Part shown: one piece after another, positions 27,459 through 36,010 of the stretch
How the letters are laid out: each line of letters begins with the position of its first letter
Position numbering within the stretch: position 1 is the first letter of the stretch
NCBI RefSeq assembly: GCF_025822605.1
Contig: NZ_JACKTY010000020.1
Location: forward strand, 94,524-158,523
Origin: Mycolicibacterium komossense
GTDB lineage: Bacteria > Actinomycetota > Actinomycetes > Mycobacteriales > Mycobacteriaceae
Direction of reading: 5' to 3'
Length of the DNA stretch: 64,000 nucleotides
Notes under the pieces: generated by a model
What the model was told of the DNA's origin: nothing
Database searches by the model: none
The model's input: only the letters and a program-made list of their open reading frames with translations
Position numbers and translations under genes: made by a program

Positions 27459-27912
27459 GCGCGCCGCTCAGGACATCGAGAAGAGGCAACTGGCCCTTCA
27501 ACAGCTTCGCCCTGGCGACCGCCAGCGGAACCCACGCCACCCTGTCCACCTCAGGGAACTCCCGCACGCGGCCGGATCCCTTGGGCCATTCCAGCTCGAA
27601 GGTGTTACTGCGAGCGTCGGTGATATCGAGGTCGGCGTGTACCGCGAACGCGGTGACCACCTTGCCACCGGCCTGGCGCACCTCGCCGAGGTCGATCCGC
27701 GGTCCGGCGGGAGCCGGCAGGCCTAGCTCTTCGGCGAACTCGCGTTGTGCGGCGTGCCAAGGTTCTTCGCCGACGTCGTACTCCCCCTTGGGAATCGACC
27801 ACACACCGTCGTCTTTACGAGCCCAGAACGGTCCACCGGGATGGGCGATCAGGACCTCGACGGTATTGTCGTTGATCCGGTAAAGGAGCAGTCCCGCACT
27901 GAGTTTCGGCAT
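27445..27912 (-). CDS. NUDIX hydrolase
   Basis: The 155-residue protein carries a complete NUDIX box, G-EYDVG-E ending in REFAEELG, preceded by VWSIPKG. NUDIX enzymes hydrolyse nucleoside diphosphate-linked compounds, from oxidised dNTPs to diadenosine polyphosphates and NADH. It is small, cytosolic and follows the acyltransferase gene by 9 bp in the same direction, an arrangement I recall for Rv3733c and Rv3734c (tgs2). The specific substrate is unknown. Confidence 0.88.
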   Translation of the reverse strand: MPKLSAGLLLYRINDNTVEVLIAHPGGPFWARKDDGVWSIPKGEYDVGEEPWHAAQREFAEELGLPAPAGPRIDLGEVRQAGGKVVTAFAVHADLDITDARSNTFELEWPKGSGRVREFPEVDRVAWVPLAVARAKLLKGQLPLLDVLSGALTGR

Positions 27913-27921
27913 CCACCGAGA

Positions 27922-29304
27922 CTAGGCGCCGACCGCGCGCTCGAGATCCTTGAGGGCGGTCTCGATATGCCCCAGTAGGCGCTGCAGATGCGGCACGCTG
28001 CGCCGGCAGCCGACCAGCCCGAAGTCGAGGTTGTCGCCGTTGTTGGCCAGGGTGATGTTCAGGGCCTGGCCATCCAGCACGATCGACAGGGGGTAGTTGC
28101 CGTCCAGGCGGGCGCCGTTCCAGTACATGGACTGTTGCGGCCCAGGCACATTCGAGATGACGATGTTGAACGGCGGACGGGTGGAGCCGACAAAACCCGG
28201 AACGCCGGACAGCCCCAGCGGCGCGATGTTCAAGGCGGACATCGCCAGCGCCTCCAACCGAGGCAGGGACGAGAACACCTCCTTGTTGCCGTGCATCGAG
28301 TTGCTGATGACTTCCAGTCGTTTTGCCGGGTCCTCGGCGTCGGTGCCCAGGTTGCACAGGATCGCACCGACCATGTTCCCGCCGGCGTCGGCCTCCGAAT
28401 CCGACCGGAGGCTGACCGGCACCATCGCAATCAGCGGTGCGTCCGGCAGTTCGTTCCGTTCGACGAGGTAGGACCGCAGCGCCCCGGCGCACATCCCGAG
28501 CACGACGTCGTTGATGGTGACCCCGGCCGCCTCTTTGACCTTCCTGACCCGCTCCAGCGGCCAGGACTGCGCGGCCACTCGTCGGGCACCACCGATCTTC
28601 ACGTTGAACATCGTCTTGGGGGCATTGAACGGAAGGGTCAGCTGTTGCTCCACCAGGGCAGCCTTCGCCAAGGACCAGGTCGAAGGGGCCAGACCGGCCA
28701 CCGTGCCCGCCGCGCCGGTCAACGTCTGCAGGAGCGACTGTTCCTTTTTCTCGCGCTTCAAGGGCTTCAAGGGCTTCAAAGTCCATGGCACCCGGATCTC
28801 GTGATCGTCCGGGTCCTCCGAGAGGGTGCGCTGGGTGAGCTTGAGAGCAGAGATACCGTCGATCAGGCAGTGGTGGATTTTGATATAGACCGCGAACCGG
28901 CCGTCGGACAGTCCTTCGATCACATGGGCCTCCCACAGCGGCCGATGCCTGTCGAGGAGCGTGCCGTGCATCCGCGACGTGAGCTCCAGCAGATCGCGGA
29001 CCCGTCCCGGTGACGGCAGGGCCGAGCGTCGGAGGTGGTAGTCCACATCGATGTCGTTGTCGAACGCCCAGCCGAGGTTGGCGATGCCGCCGAAGAGCGT
29101 TGCCGGATGTTTGCGGAAGGTCGGTTGGAAGTCGGTCTGGGTGACCATGCCGTCGTAGAGCTCGCGGATGAACTCACGCCCCGCGCCCTCCGGCGGTGTG
29201 AACAGTTGCAGCGCGCCGACGTGCATCGGGTGTTCGCGCGATTCCCCGAGCAGAAAAACCGAATCCGTGGGCGACATGAACTGCATGAGGTCGTGAGTAC
29301 CCAC
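27922..29304 (-). CDS. tgs2: Wax ester synthase/diacylglycerol acyltransferase (Tgs family)
   Basis: The 460-residue protein starts with MQFMSPTDSVFLLGES, the standard WS/DGAT opening, and has the catalytic HHxxxDG as His144-His145-Cys-Leu-Ile-Asp149-Gly150. The ISNVPGP motif lies in the C-terminal half. The enzyme esterifies diacylglycerol or fatty alcohols with acyl-CoA, making storage lipid at the membrane. The symbol is given on family plus order (ligC, NUDIX, tgs as in M. tuberculosis); mycobacteria have many paralogues, so orthology should be checked. A lysine-rich KPLKPLKREKKE insert lies at about 177-188. Confidence 0.87.
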   Translation of the reverse strand: MGTHDLMQFMSPTDSVFLLGESREHPMHVGALQLFTPPEGAGREFIRELYDGMVTQTDFQPTFRKHPATLFGGIANLGWAFDNDIDVDYHLRRSALPSPGRVRDLLELTSRMHGTLLDRHRPLWEAHVIEGLSDGRFAVYIKIHHCLIDGISALKLTQRTLSEDPDDHEIRVPWTLKPLKPLKREKKEQSLLQTLTGAAGTVAGLAPSTWSLAKAALVEQQLTLPFNAPKTMFNVKIGGARRVAAQSWPLERVRKVKEAAGVTINDVVLGMCAGALRSYLVERNELPDAPLIAMVPVSLRSDSEADAGGNMVGAILCNLGTDAEDPAKRLEVISNSMHGNKEVFSSLPRLEALAMSALNIAPLGLSGVPGFVGSTRPPFNIVISNVPGPQQSMYWNGARLDGNYPLSIVLDGQALNITLANNGDNLDFGLVGCRRSVPHLQRLLGHIETALKDLERAVGA

Positions 29305-29340
29305 GGTTACGCACCGGCACGCGCAGAACCGGCCTGACTC

Positions 29341-29778
29341 TCAGCCGAGCGTCAGAACTCCGTTGGCGTCCGTAACCGGAACGGAGGCCAGCGGTGCGGT
29401 TGCGGGCCCCTTGAGCACTTGCCCTGTCGCAGCACTGAATTGACTGCCGTGTGACGGACACACCAACGTCGTGCTCCCGGGTTGCGCGGCCACCGTGGTG
29501 CCACGATGGGTACACGTCGCGGAGAAAGCGACGAACTGCCCGGCGGTGGGCTGTGCGACGGCCACCGGTTTGGCGCCGGCCACGATGACGGCCGAGCCGA
29601 CCGGCACTTCGGTCGCGTCGATCTGGTGACCGCCGGTGGCCGTCGAGCTGCCTTCGACCGGAGCGGACTTGGGCGCCTCCGACGCGCAGCCCGCAAGGAA
29701 ACACGGCAACGCCACTGCCGCCGGCACAGCCGCGATGACTGCTCGCCGATTGGCGCTGATTTCACCCAGAGTCGACAT
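29341..29778 (-). CDS. Rieske [2Fe-2S] protein, exported lipoprotein
   Basis: From ATG 29778 the 145-residue protein has a twin-arginine-like NRRAVIAAV start, a hydrophobic core, lipobox LAGC, and a Rieske fold with the cluster ligands in CTHRG and CPSHGS. Cofactor-containing exported proteins normally use Tat. It should carry electrons at the outer face of the membrane; related small Rieske lipoproteins are common in mycobacteria with unknown partners. I preferred 29778 because CGGAG lies 4-5 nt upstream; an upstream ATG at 29850 adds 24 residues that do not resemble a signal. Confidence 0.85.
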   Translation of the reverse strand: MSTLGEISANRRAVIAAVPAAVALPCFLAGCASEAPKSAPVEGSSTATGGHQIDATEVPVGSAVIVAGAKPVAVAQPTAGQFVAFSATCTHRGTTVAAQPGSTTLVCPSHGSQFSAATGQVLKGPATAPLASVPVTDANGVLTLG

Positions 29779-29924
29779 ATCTCCGAGGGTACGCACAAGA
29801 GCAGCCAGCCGCGGATTACCGGGGATTTCGGCGAGCTGATTGTTTGCCACCCGATAAGCCCGGGTATTTGAGCGTGCGACAGCGCATCAGTAGTTGATGG
29901 TGCCGATATACGGAAAGGTGAGCC

Positions 29925-30389
29925 ATGGAGTCGCAGACCTTCCGCACCACCGTTTCTGACCGACCTCACCGTACGCATGCTGCACACCGCAAGGACAGCG
30001 GCCGGGCCAAGCGACTGGCTCTGTTCACAGTGCTGCCTGCCTGCGCTTCCGCAGCGGCAGTGTGGGCGTTACTCGACATAGCGGCGCCGTCCCCACCCAC
30101 AACAGCCCCCGCACTCGGTGACGGCGCCGTGCAACTGGTGGGTCAGGTTGTCGCGGTGTCACCTGAGTCGATCACCACCAGAAGCACCGACGGCACCACC
30201 ACCACGTTCAAGATCACCCCGGCCACCGCCCGGTTCAGCAGCGATGGCATTCCGAATCACGTTGCGGGTAATCCCTTTTCGGTGAACGAGACCGTCACCG
30301 TCATGGGTGTCGTGAACGACGGCACGCCGGTCGCCACGTCACTCGCCGACCAGAACTCCGGCGACGGACCTCCGATGGACGCGGTCTGA
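29925..30389 (+). CDS. Anchored exported protein with a DUF5666-like beta domain
   Basis: The 154-residue protein has a basic cytosolic head (about 1-30), one membrane helix (30-52), a proline-rich hinge and a small beta domain with the pattern VVAVSPESITTRSTDGTTTTFKI and a later VMGVVNDGTPVATSL. The pattern resembles the small OB-like DUF5666 domain and recurs in the product of the gene at 60924. The ATG follows GGAAAGGTGAG. Function unknown. Confidence 0.68.
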   Translation: MESQTFRTTVSDRPHRTHAAHRKDSGRAKRLALFTVLPACASAAAVWALLDIAAPSPPTTAPALGDGAVQLVGQVVAVSPESITTRSTDGTTTTFKITPATARFSSDGIPNHVAGNPFSVNETVTVMGVVNDGTPVATSLADQNSGDGPPMDAV

Positions 30390-30402
30390 CCAGGCTGAGA
30401 AC

Positions 30403-30636
30403 CTACTTGTAGGCGGTCGCCTTCACGGCGGGAACCGCCTTGGCGATGGCCAGGGTGGTCGCCGGCGTCGTCTCCGTGACGGTGACGCCCTCGGTCATCT
30501 GCCCTGCCACACTCGACGGGGCAGTGGAGACCGGCGCATCGTCGACAATGGCGGTAAACAGGCCCATCGCCACTAGAGCGCCCCCGCCGATCACGGCCGC
30601 GAGCAGCTTGGTCCGACTGTTTTTCGTGCGTGTCAC
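30403..30636 (-). CDS. Small membrane-anchored protein, function unknown
   Basis: The 77-residue product starts at GTG 30636 behind an AGGGAGA ribosome binding site. It has a basic N-terminus (TRTKNSRTK), a single membrane helix (about 10-30) and a Thr/Val-rich outer part ending in KATAYK. It is convergent with the gene ending at 30389, only 13 bp away. I do not recognise a family, but the ribosome binding site and clear topology argue for a real gene. Confidence 0.62.
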   Translation of the reverse strand: MTRTKNSRTKLLAAVIGGGALVAMGLFTAIVDDAPVSTAPSSVAGQMTEGVTVTETTPATTLAIAKAVPAVKATAYK

Positions 30637-30789
30637 CGATTGTCTCCCTATCCATCAGAGGCACGCCGCGCAGCACTGCGCAAACCAGAAAAGCCCCGCC
30701 TGAGTTCCCAACGAGCTCACAGCAAACCGTGTCCACCTTGGAGAAACCTGGGGCCTCTCGGCGATAGCGCTGTGAATCTCGGTGACCGA

Positions 30790-31563
30790 CTACCGCCCCG
30801 CGATGACGGCGGGATCCGGGACCAGCGAGCGTTGCGCCCACTGAAACACTTGCCAGACAGCTTGATCGCCGAAATCGTCGTGCACCAGACGGGCCGCCTC
30901 CGCACTGACCGGACACGCGTGATGCGCCTTTACCTGTACCTCCGCACAGCGCTCCATCAGGAGGAAATATCCGGTCGCGACGTCGACGCTGGAGCCCACG
31001 GTCAGCAGGCCATGGTTGCGCAGGATCACCGCTCGGGCGCCCCCGATCGCGGTGGCGATGCGCTTGCCGCCGTCGGTGGACTTGATGTCGACTTCCTCGT
31101 CGTCGAAGATCTCGTGGTCCTCGAAGAAGATGCACGACTCCTGAGAGACGGGCTCGAGCTTGGTGACGGTCGCCGAGAACGGCGTCCCGTAGGGCGTATG
31201 AACGTGGGCCGCAGAAACGATTTCGGGCCGGGCCTCATGGACGGGAGCGTGGATCCAGTATGCGGCCGGGTTGATGTGGCCGCCGCCCTCGACGCTCCCA
31301 TCCAGACCGACCAGCACGAGGTCGTCGGTGGTCATGTCACGAAACGGCACGCCATAGCGGCCGAGCCAGAAAGCGTCGGTGCGCTGCGGATCGCGCGCCG
31401 AGATATGCCCGTCGCCGAGAGTTCCCCAGCCCATCGCACCAAAAACGCGGTAGGCCAAGGCAAGTCGACGTTTACGGTGCGCACGCAGTTCCGCAGGATC
31501 GTCGATTTCCGGCTCGTATGCCGCCGGGTCGAGATAGTCGGGGTCGGTTACCAGGTCGGTCAT
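30790..31563 (-). CDS. Class II aldolase/adducin family protein
   Basis: The 257-residue protein has the class II aldolase fold: GDGHISARDP near the phosphate-binding site, the metal-binding histidines in AAHVHTPYG, and the ILRNHGLLTVG motif. Family members cleave or epimerise sugar phosphates (L-fuculose, L-ribulose-5-phosphate), but many bacterial members lack a known substrate. There is no signal. The ATG at 31563 follows a GTG at 31566. It is isolated, with 195 bp to the next upstream gene. Confidence 0.85.
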   Translation of the reverse strand: MTDLVTDPDYLDPAAYEPEIDDPAELRAHRKRRLALAYRVFGAMGWGTLGDGHISARDPQRTDAFWLGRYGVPFRDMTTDDLVLVGLDGSVEGGGHINPAAYWIHAPVHEARPEIVSAAHVHTPYGTPFSATVTKLEPVSQESCIFFEDHEIFDDEEVDIKSTDGGKRIATAIGGARAVILRNHGLLTVGSSVDVATGYFLLMERCAEVQVKAHHACPVSAEAARLVHDDFGDQAVWQVFQWAQRSLVPDPAVIAGR

Positions 31564-31758
31564 CACCCCATCATCTCAGCGTCCTGCGCAGGCTGCACAG
31601 AACGCCCGCGTCTGCGTCTGCTACCTCAGGCCGCGCTACGGATTGGTGGTGTCGACGGCGCCACCCCGCCCAGAACCCGCTATGTGGACCGTGATCTTCG
31701 CGACCGGTTACGTCGACGATCACGGCAAAGGTGTGGTTACCGCGTGCGGCGGCCCGAA

Positions 31759-32196
31759 TCAGTTGATCAGCTTGAGTATCTCGGTGCGGTAGCGGTCCTG
31801 ATCGGCAGGCGCCATCGGCGGCGCGAACGATACGACCAGGGTCGTCACCTGGAACAAGCCCCGATCCTTGGCGTAGATCTCCGCCTTGCCGGTCGTCGGG
31901 AACGATTTGATACTGACGGTGTCGGTGACGACCGACTGATCACAACCGGCGGACGGACAGTCCTGCGCCGTCGCGTTCACCGGATTGGGGGCGGCGAAGC
32001 CGGCCTGGTTGAGCGCGTCGATCAGCCCTTTGGCCGTCAGCCCGCCCAGTTCACCCTGACGGTCGGGCAGCGCGCTGGCCGACACGGCGGACGCCGGCGC
32101 CAAGGGCGCCTCGGCCGCGGGAGTGTGTCCCCCGCACCCCGCTGTCAGCAGCGCTGCGGAGACGACGATCGCTGCGAAAAACCCGCTGGACGGCAC
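31759..32196 (-). CDS. Predicted lipoprotein, function unknown
   Basis: The 145-residue protein has a signal ending in lipobox LLTAGC (Cys21) and an alanine/proline-rich linker. The folded part (about 50-145) contains a Cys pair (DCPSAGC) and a segment VTDTVSIKSFPTTGKAEIYAKD. Its pattern (GLIDALNQAGFAAPNPVNAT, then a Cys pair and VSIKSF) is familiar from small mycobacterial exported proteins but I cannot name it. It lies 10 bp downstream of the TetR gene stop in the same direction, possibly the last gene of the P450 operon. Confidence 0.68.
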   Translation of the reverse strand: MPSSGFFAAIVVSAALLTAGCGGHTPAAEAPLAPASAVSASALPDRQGELGGLTAKGLIDALNQAGFAAPNPVNATAQDCPSAGCDQSVVTDTVSIKSFPTTGKAEIYAKDRGLFQVTTLVVSFAPPMAPADQDRYRTEILKLIN

Positions 32197-32206
32197 GAGT
32201 AAGAAC

Positions 32207-32776
32207 CTACGCCCCCGGCAGCGGCACCCCGGTGGGCCGTAGCCCGTCGATCAGCAGGGTGAGGTGACGGGAGCGGCTCCCGGTGCCGCAATCGGTGTGG
32301 TGCGCGATCGCCAGACCCATCACGACCACGGCCTTTAGATCAGCCGCCTGCAGATCTGCCCGCACCACGCCGGCATCCCGGGCTCGCACCAGGACGCGCT
32401 CGACTGCGGCCCGATAGCTGGCCATGGTGTCCATCCCCATCACCGCGTGTTCCCTGGCCAGAGAAACCAGGACCGGATGCGCGGCGAACGCGTCGACGGT
32501 GCGAGTGATGGTCGCGACGATGTCGGTCCACGGATCCGGCCCGTCTTCGACGATCGCGGTGGCGATCTCGGCGGCGAAGACATGTTCGGCGACGGCCTTC
32601 ACCAGGTCCTCTCGGGTGCCGAAACGGCGGTACAGCGTGGCGATCCCGACACCGGCGCGCCGGGCGATGTCATCCAGCGAGACGCCGGGCCCGTCTTGCT
32701 CGAAGGCCGCGGAGGCGGCGGTCATGATCCGCAGGTGATTTCGTGCGGCATCAGCCCGCAGCGCCGGAGCGGTCAC
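32207..32776 (-). CDS. TetR family transcriptional regulator
   Basis: The 189-residue protein has an N-terminal TetR helix-turn-helix (VSLDDIARRAGVGIATLYRRFGTREDLV, split here over about 30-60) and a helical ligand domain with a TetR_C-type ending. GTG 32776 overlaps the P450 stop in GTGA, so the two are translated together; I preferred it over GTG 32779 for that reason. The pairing suggests it controls the P450 in response to its substrate. Confidence 0.87.
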   Translation of the reverse strand: MTAPALRADAARNHLRIMTAASAAFEQDGPGVSLDDIARRAGVGIATLYRRFGTREDLVKAVAEHVFAAEIATAIVEDGPDPWTDIVATITRTVDAFAAHPVLVSLAREHAVMGMDTMASYRAAVERVLVRARDAGVVRADLQAADLKAVVVMGLAIAHHTDCGTGSRSRHLTLLIDGLRPTGVPLPGA

Positions 32777-33969
32777 CACGTAACCGGCAGTGACTGCGCA
32801 CCGTAGATCAGGTTGTAGGCGTGGAAGCGGATGTCGTGGACCTCTTCCGTGAGGGCGAGGTTCGGGAAACGGCGAAACAGTGCGGGGAACGCGATGCGCA
32901 TCTCCATCCGGGCAAGGGGTGCACCGAGGCAGTGGTGGACGCCATGGCCGAACCCCAGGTGACCGGGCGCACCGCGACCGATGTCCAGAGCATCGGGGTG
33001 GTCGATGAAGCGCGGGTCTCGATTGGCCGCCGGCAGCGACAGGATGACGATCTGTCCCTCTGGAATGACGACACCGTCGATCTCGACATCGGTGGTGGTG
33101 ACGCGGGCGATGGCGTTCTGCACCACCGACAGATAGCGCATCAGCTCTTCGACAGCCGGCCCGACCGCATCGGGGTCATCGCGGACGACCGCCAGCTGTT
33201 CCGGGCGTTGCAGCAGCGCAATAGTGCCGAGCCCCAACATGTTCGACGTGGTCTCGTGGCCGGCCAGCAGGAGCAGGCCGCCGATACCGACCAATTCGTC
33301 ATCGGTGACCTCGGTGCCGCGTTCACGCACCAGCATGCCGAGCATGTCGTCGCCGGGGTCGCGCCGGGCCCGCTGTACCAACGACATCATGTGCTCGCGG
33401 GCGGCGTCGCCGAGCGCCATCCGCTCCTTGACCGGGATGCTGAAGTTCAGCTGCCGGGTGGCGCGATGCTGGAATTCCTCGCGATCCTCGTACGGCACCC
33501 CGAGCAACTCGCAGATCACCAGCGACGGGATCGGCAGCGCGAAGCGTGCGATCAGGTCCGCAGGTGCCCCGGCTTGTTCCATGGCATCCAGATGCTGATC
33601 GACTATCTCGACGATGCGGGGTTCGAGCCGTTGCATTCGGCGGACAGTGAATTCCGGGGTGAGCATGCGCCGAATCCGTTGGTGCTCAGGCGGATCGAGC
33701 GCCAATAGGTTGCCCGCGGTCAACTTGGCGTGCTCGTCGGCGTCGAAGTGGGGGCCTCCGGCCCAGCCAGGCGGCTTGTGGTTGGAGAACCGTTGCGGAT
33801 CAGCCAATGCAGCCCTGACGTCCTCGTGGCGCGTCACCAGATAGGCAGGCATGCCCATCGCGGTCCGCAGTTTCCGGACCGGTGTCGAGTCGCGAATCTC
33901 GCCGAGCGCCGGGCTGGGATCGAGCACGTCCCGTCGCATGTACAGCGGGACCTCAGTTGCCTGCGTCAT
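32773..33969 (-). CDS. Cytochrome P450
   Basis: The 398-residue soluble P450 has the I-helix AGHETTSN, the ExxR motif EELMRYL and heme ligand Cys347 in FGHGVHHCLGAP, close to the CYP105 type known for xenobiotic and macrolide oxidation. No ferredoxin gene is next to it. It forms an operon with the TetR gene downstream through a 4-bp overlap. The start ATG has no strong Shine-Dalgarno. Confidence 0.92.
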   Translation of the reverse strand: MTQATEVPLYMRRDVLDPSPALGEIRDSTPVRKLRTAMGMPAYLVTRHEDVRAALADPQRFSNHKPPGWAGGPHFDADEHAKLTAGNLLALDPPEHQRIRRMLTPEFTVRRMQRLEPRIVEIVDQHLDAMEQAGAPADLIARFALPIPSLVICELLGVPYEDREEFQHRATRQLNFSIPVKERMALGDAAREHMMSLVQRARRDPGDDMLGMLVRERGTEVTDDELVGIGGLLLLAGHETTSNMLGLGTIALLQRPEQLAVVRDDPDAVGPAVEELMRYLSVVQNAIARVTTTDVEIDGVVIPEGQIVILSLPAANRDPRFIDHPDALDIGRGAPGHLGFGHGVHHCLGAPLARMEMRIAFPALFRRFPNLALTEEVHDIRFHAYNLIYGAQSLPVTW

Positions 33970-34066
33970 GACAACACACTACGGACGAAGCGATAGTCGC
34001 GCTACCAGTTAGCTGAGGCGGGATCGTGTGCCCGTCCGCTGCTCGGGATCGGCGTCCGGACGCGGC

Positions 34067-34711
34067 TCAGCTAGGGAATTCGGTCGCGCTGAGAGCCACC
34101 TCGAAGTTCTTCACCCCATGACGGGCGAGGCCCATGAGGACCAGGCCTGTTCCTTCCAGCCAGTGCGCCATGTTCAAGCCGCCCACATCCAGCGGGCGCA
34201 ACCCGAGGCTCTCGATGAACTCCGACACATGTGCCTTAGCCTGCACATCGTCGCCGGCGAAGAAGACATCCAGTCTCCGATCCCCCTTGAGGACATGGCC
34301 GAAGACGGTGTTGAACGCCTTCACCGCGCGGGCGCCGGCCGGGGCCACCTTGGCGACTTCTTGCGCGATCGAGGTGTCAGCGGGGATGGCGAGCCCGTCG
34401 GCCGCAGCATTGAAGGGGTTGCTGATATCGACGATGACTTTGTCCGCCAACGCATTTCCGTACCGGATGACGACCGGAACGACATCGGCGTATCTCAGTG
34501 CCACGATGACGATCTCCCCGGCCGGGGTGGCGCCGAAGTCTCCCGCCGTGGCGCCATTGCCGAGCGCACTGGCCAGGGCTGCGGCCTTGGCCGTATCGCG
34601 ACCTATGATTTCGACGGCGTTGCCGCCCCGGACGGCCAGGGCGCCGATGGTGGATTGGTAGCCGGGTTCGGCCCGAGATGGCCACGGCCCGTTCGAGATC
34701 GAGCGGCGCCC
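34067..34711 (-). pseudogene. NADPH:F420 oxidoreductase-like protein lacking its N-terminus
   Basis: Similarity to F420-dependent NADP reductases begins near 34663 with TIGALAVRGGNAVEIIGRD and continues through the Rossmann fold and C-terminal domain (NPFNAAADG, KAFNTVFGHVL, LGLRPLDVGGLNMAHWLE) to 34067. The usual start, with a GxGNM(A/G) dinucleotide loop, is missing: going upstream the frame has no ATG, GTG or TTG before the TAA of the SnoaL gene at 34712. The only start is GTG 34504, well inside the fold. I read this as a gene that lost about 15-20 codons, probably by deletion at the SnoaL junction. Confidence 0.7.
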
Positions 34712-35149
34712 TTACTCCGTATGGGCGAGAAGATCCCAGGGCTGCATACCGAGGTGACCTGCGAGGTGCCTCTGCATCTGGACGCCGGACGGCAGCGGGC
34801 GCCACCAGATGGTCACCTCGGCGATCTTGCCGTCTGCGTCGAGCAGGATGTAGTCCATTCCATTGACCACGGTGTCTTCGATCTGCAGCCGAAAGTAGGC
34901 CGCGTGGTGCGTCTTGCCGCTGAGGATCTCGATGTAGGTGAGGTCAGCCGCCGCGCCGACCCCCTGCATGGCTTGCAGGACTGCCTCGCGACCGGTGACC
35001 GGCTCATCGCCGAGTGGGCCGTACAGCACCACGTCTTCGGCGAGGATTCCGGAAAGGGCGTCTGTGTCTGCGCCGCCGTGCATGCTGTCGACGAAGGCCT
35101 CCACAGTGTCACGGTGCGAGGCGAAGGTCGTCATGCCGTTGTCGCTCAC
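34712..35149 (-). CDS. SnoaL-like (NTF2 fold) protein
   Basis: The 145-residue protein has the cone-shaped NTF2/SnoaL pattern: VEAFVDSMHGGD-type start, LAEDVVLYGPLG, GREAVLQAM and a C-terminal IWWRPLPSG strand. Such proteins include isomerases, hydratases and small binding proteins acting on aromatic or polyketide compounds. GTG 35149 follows directly on the SDR stop, so it is cotranscribed with the SDR; the truncated F420-type gene begins at its stop. Substrate unknown. Confidence 0.78.
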   Translation of the reverse strand: MSDNGMTTFASHRDTVEAFVDSMHGGADTDALSGILAEDVVLYGPLGDEPVTGREAVLQAMQGVGAAADLTYIEILSGKTHHAAYFRLQIEDTVVNGMDYILLDADGKIAEVTIWWRPLPSGVQMQRHLAGHLGMQPWDLLAHTE

Positions 35150-35884
35150 TCAGATCACCGTGGTCCCGCCGTCGACAACCAGTTCCTGGCCATTGACATA
35201 GCTCGAATCGTCAGAGGCGAGGAACAACGCGGCCGACGCGATCTCCTCGGGACGGCCCATCTCTCGCCGCGGGATCACGGACTCGAACTGAGCCATCTGC
35301 TCCTCATTCATCACCTGCGCCAACATCGGCGAGCCGACCTGACCGGGGGTCAGCACGTTCACCCGGATCTTGCGGTCCCTCAACTCCGACACCCACACCC
35401 GTGCGTAGGCAGGCAGCACGGCCTTGCTTCCCGCGTACACACTCCAACTGGGGTAGCCCCGCAGTGATGCGTTGGACCCGGTCATGAAGATCGAGCCGCC
35501 ATCGTTGAAAAGCGGCAGCGCCTTCTGGACCGTGAACAGCGTGCCGCGCGCGTTCAACATGAACGCGGCATCGAAGTCCTCCTCGGTGATCTCGCCGAGC
35601 AGGCCCTGCTTGCCTGTCCCGGCACTTGCCCACAACACGTCGATCGCGCCCTTGTCCTGTTTGACCGTGTCGAACAACCGATCCAGATCGCCGAGGTCGG
35701 CCGAATCGCCTTGCACGCCAGTCACATTCCGCCCGATCTGTTCGACGGCCTGATCCAGCGCGTCCTGCTCTCGGCCCGAGATGAAGACGTGAGCTCCCTC
35801 GTCGACAAACAACTTGGCACCGGCCAGCGCCATGCCACTTGTCGCGCCGGTGATCACCGCGACCTTGCCATCGAGCTTTCCCAT
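35150..35884 (-). CDS. Short-chain dehydrogenase/reductase
   Basis: The 244-residue classical SDR has Ser/Tyr/Lys catalysis (GSNAS, then YAGSK near 157) and a substrate-binding PGQVGSPM loop. The cofactor motif is TGATSGMAL, with Ala19 where the third glycine of TGxxxGxG is usual. ATG 35884 follows a GGAG; GTG 35890 is an alternative. It heads a minus-strand operon with the SnoaL-like and truncated F420-type genes and faces a TetR gene across the repeated operator at 35916-35985. Confidence 0.88.
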   Translation of the reverse strand: MGKLDGKVAVITGATSGMALAGAKLFVDEGAHVFISGREQDALDQAVEQIGRNVTGVQGDSADLGDLDRLFDTVKQDKGAIDVLWASAGTGKQGLLGEITEEDFDAAFMLNARGTLFTVQKALPLFNDGGSIFMTGSNASLRGYPSWSVYAGSKAVLPAYARVWVSELRDRKIRVNVLTPGQVGSPMLAQVMNEEQMAQFESVIPRREMGRPEEIASAALFLASDDSSYVNGQELVVDGGTTVI

Positions 35885-35915
35885 GATCACTCCATTTCGT
35901 TGACGGTGCCGATGT

Positions 35916-35985
35916 TATGTACACCGATCAGAGTGCTTAACGTATCCGCCGACCAGGGGGAACGCAAGCTATGTACACCGATCAG
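35916..35985. promoter_or_regulatory. Duplicated operator between SDR operon and TetR gene
   Basis: The 16-bp sequence TATGTACACCGATCAG occurs twice in direct orientation, at 35916-35931 and 35970-35985 (54-bp period). The second copy continues as GTAC-N8-GTAC. The region separates the divergent SDR (start 35884) and TetR (start 36011) genes, so two repressor sites, one per promoter, are likely. Confidence 0.62.
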
Positions 35986-36010
35986 TACCAAACCGGGCTA
36001 CGCTGCATGC

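Noticed and set aside
34028..35467. Open frame of 479 codons on the plus strand
   Set aside because: It covers the SDR, SnoaL and truncated F420-type genes in antisense and has no recognisable motif.
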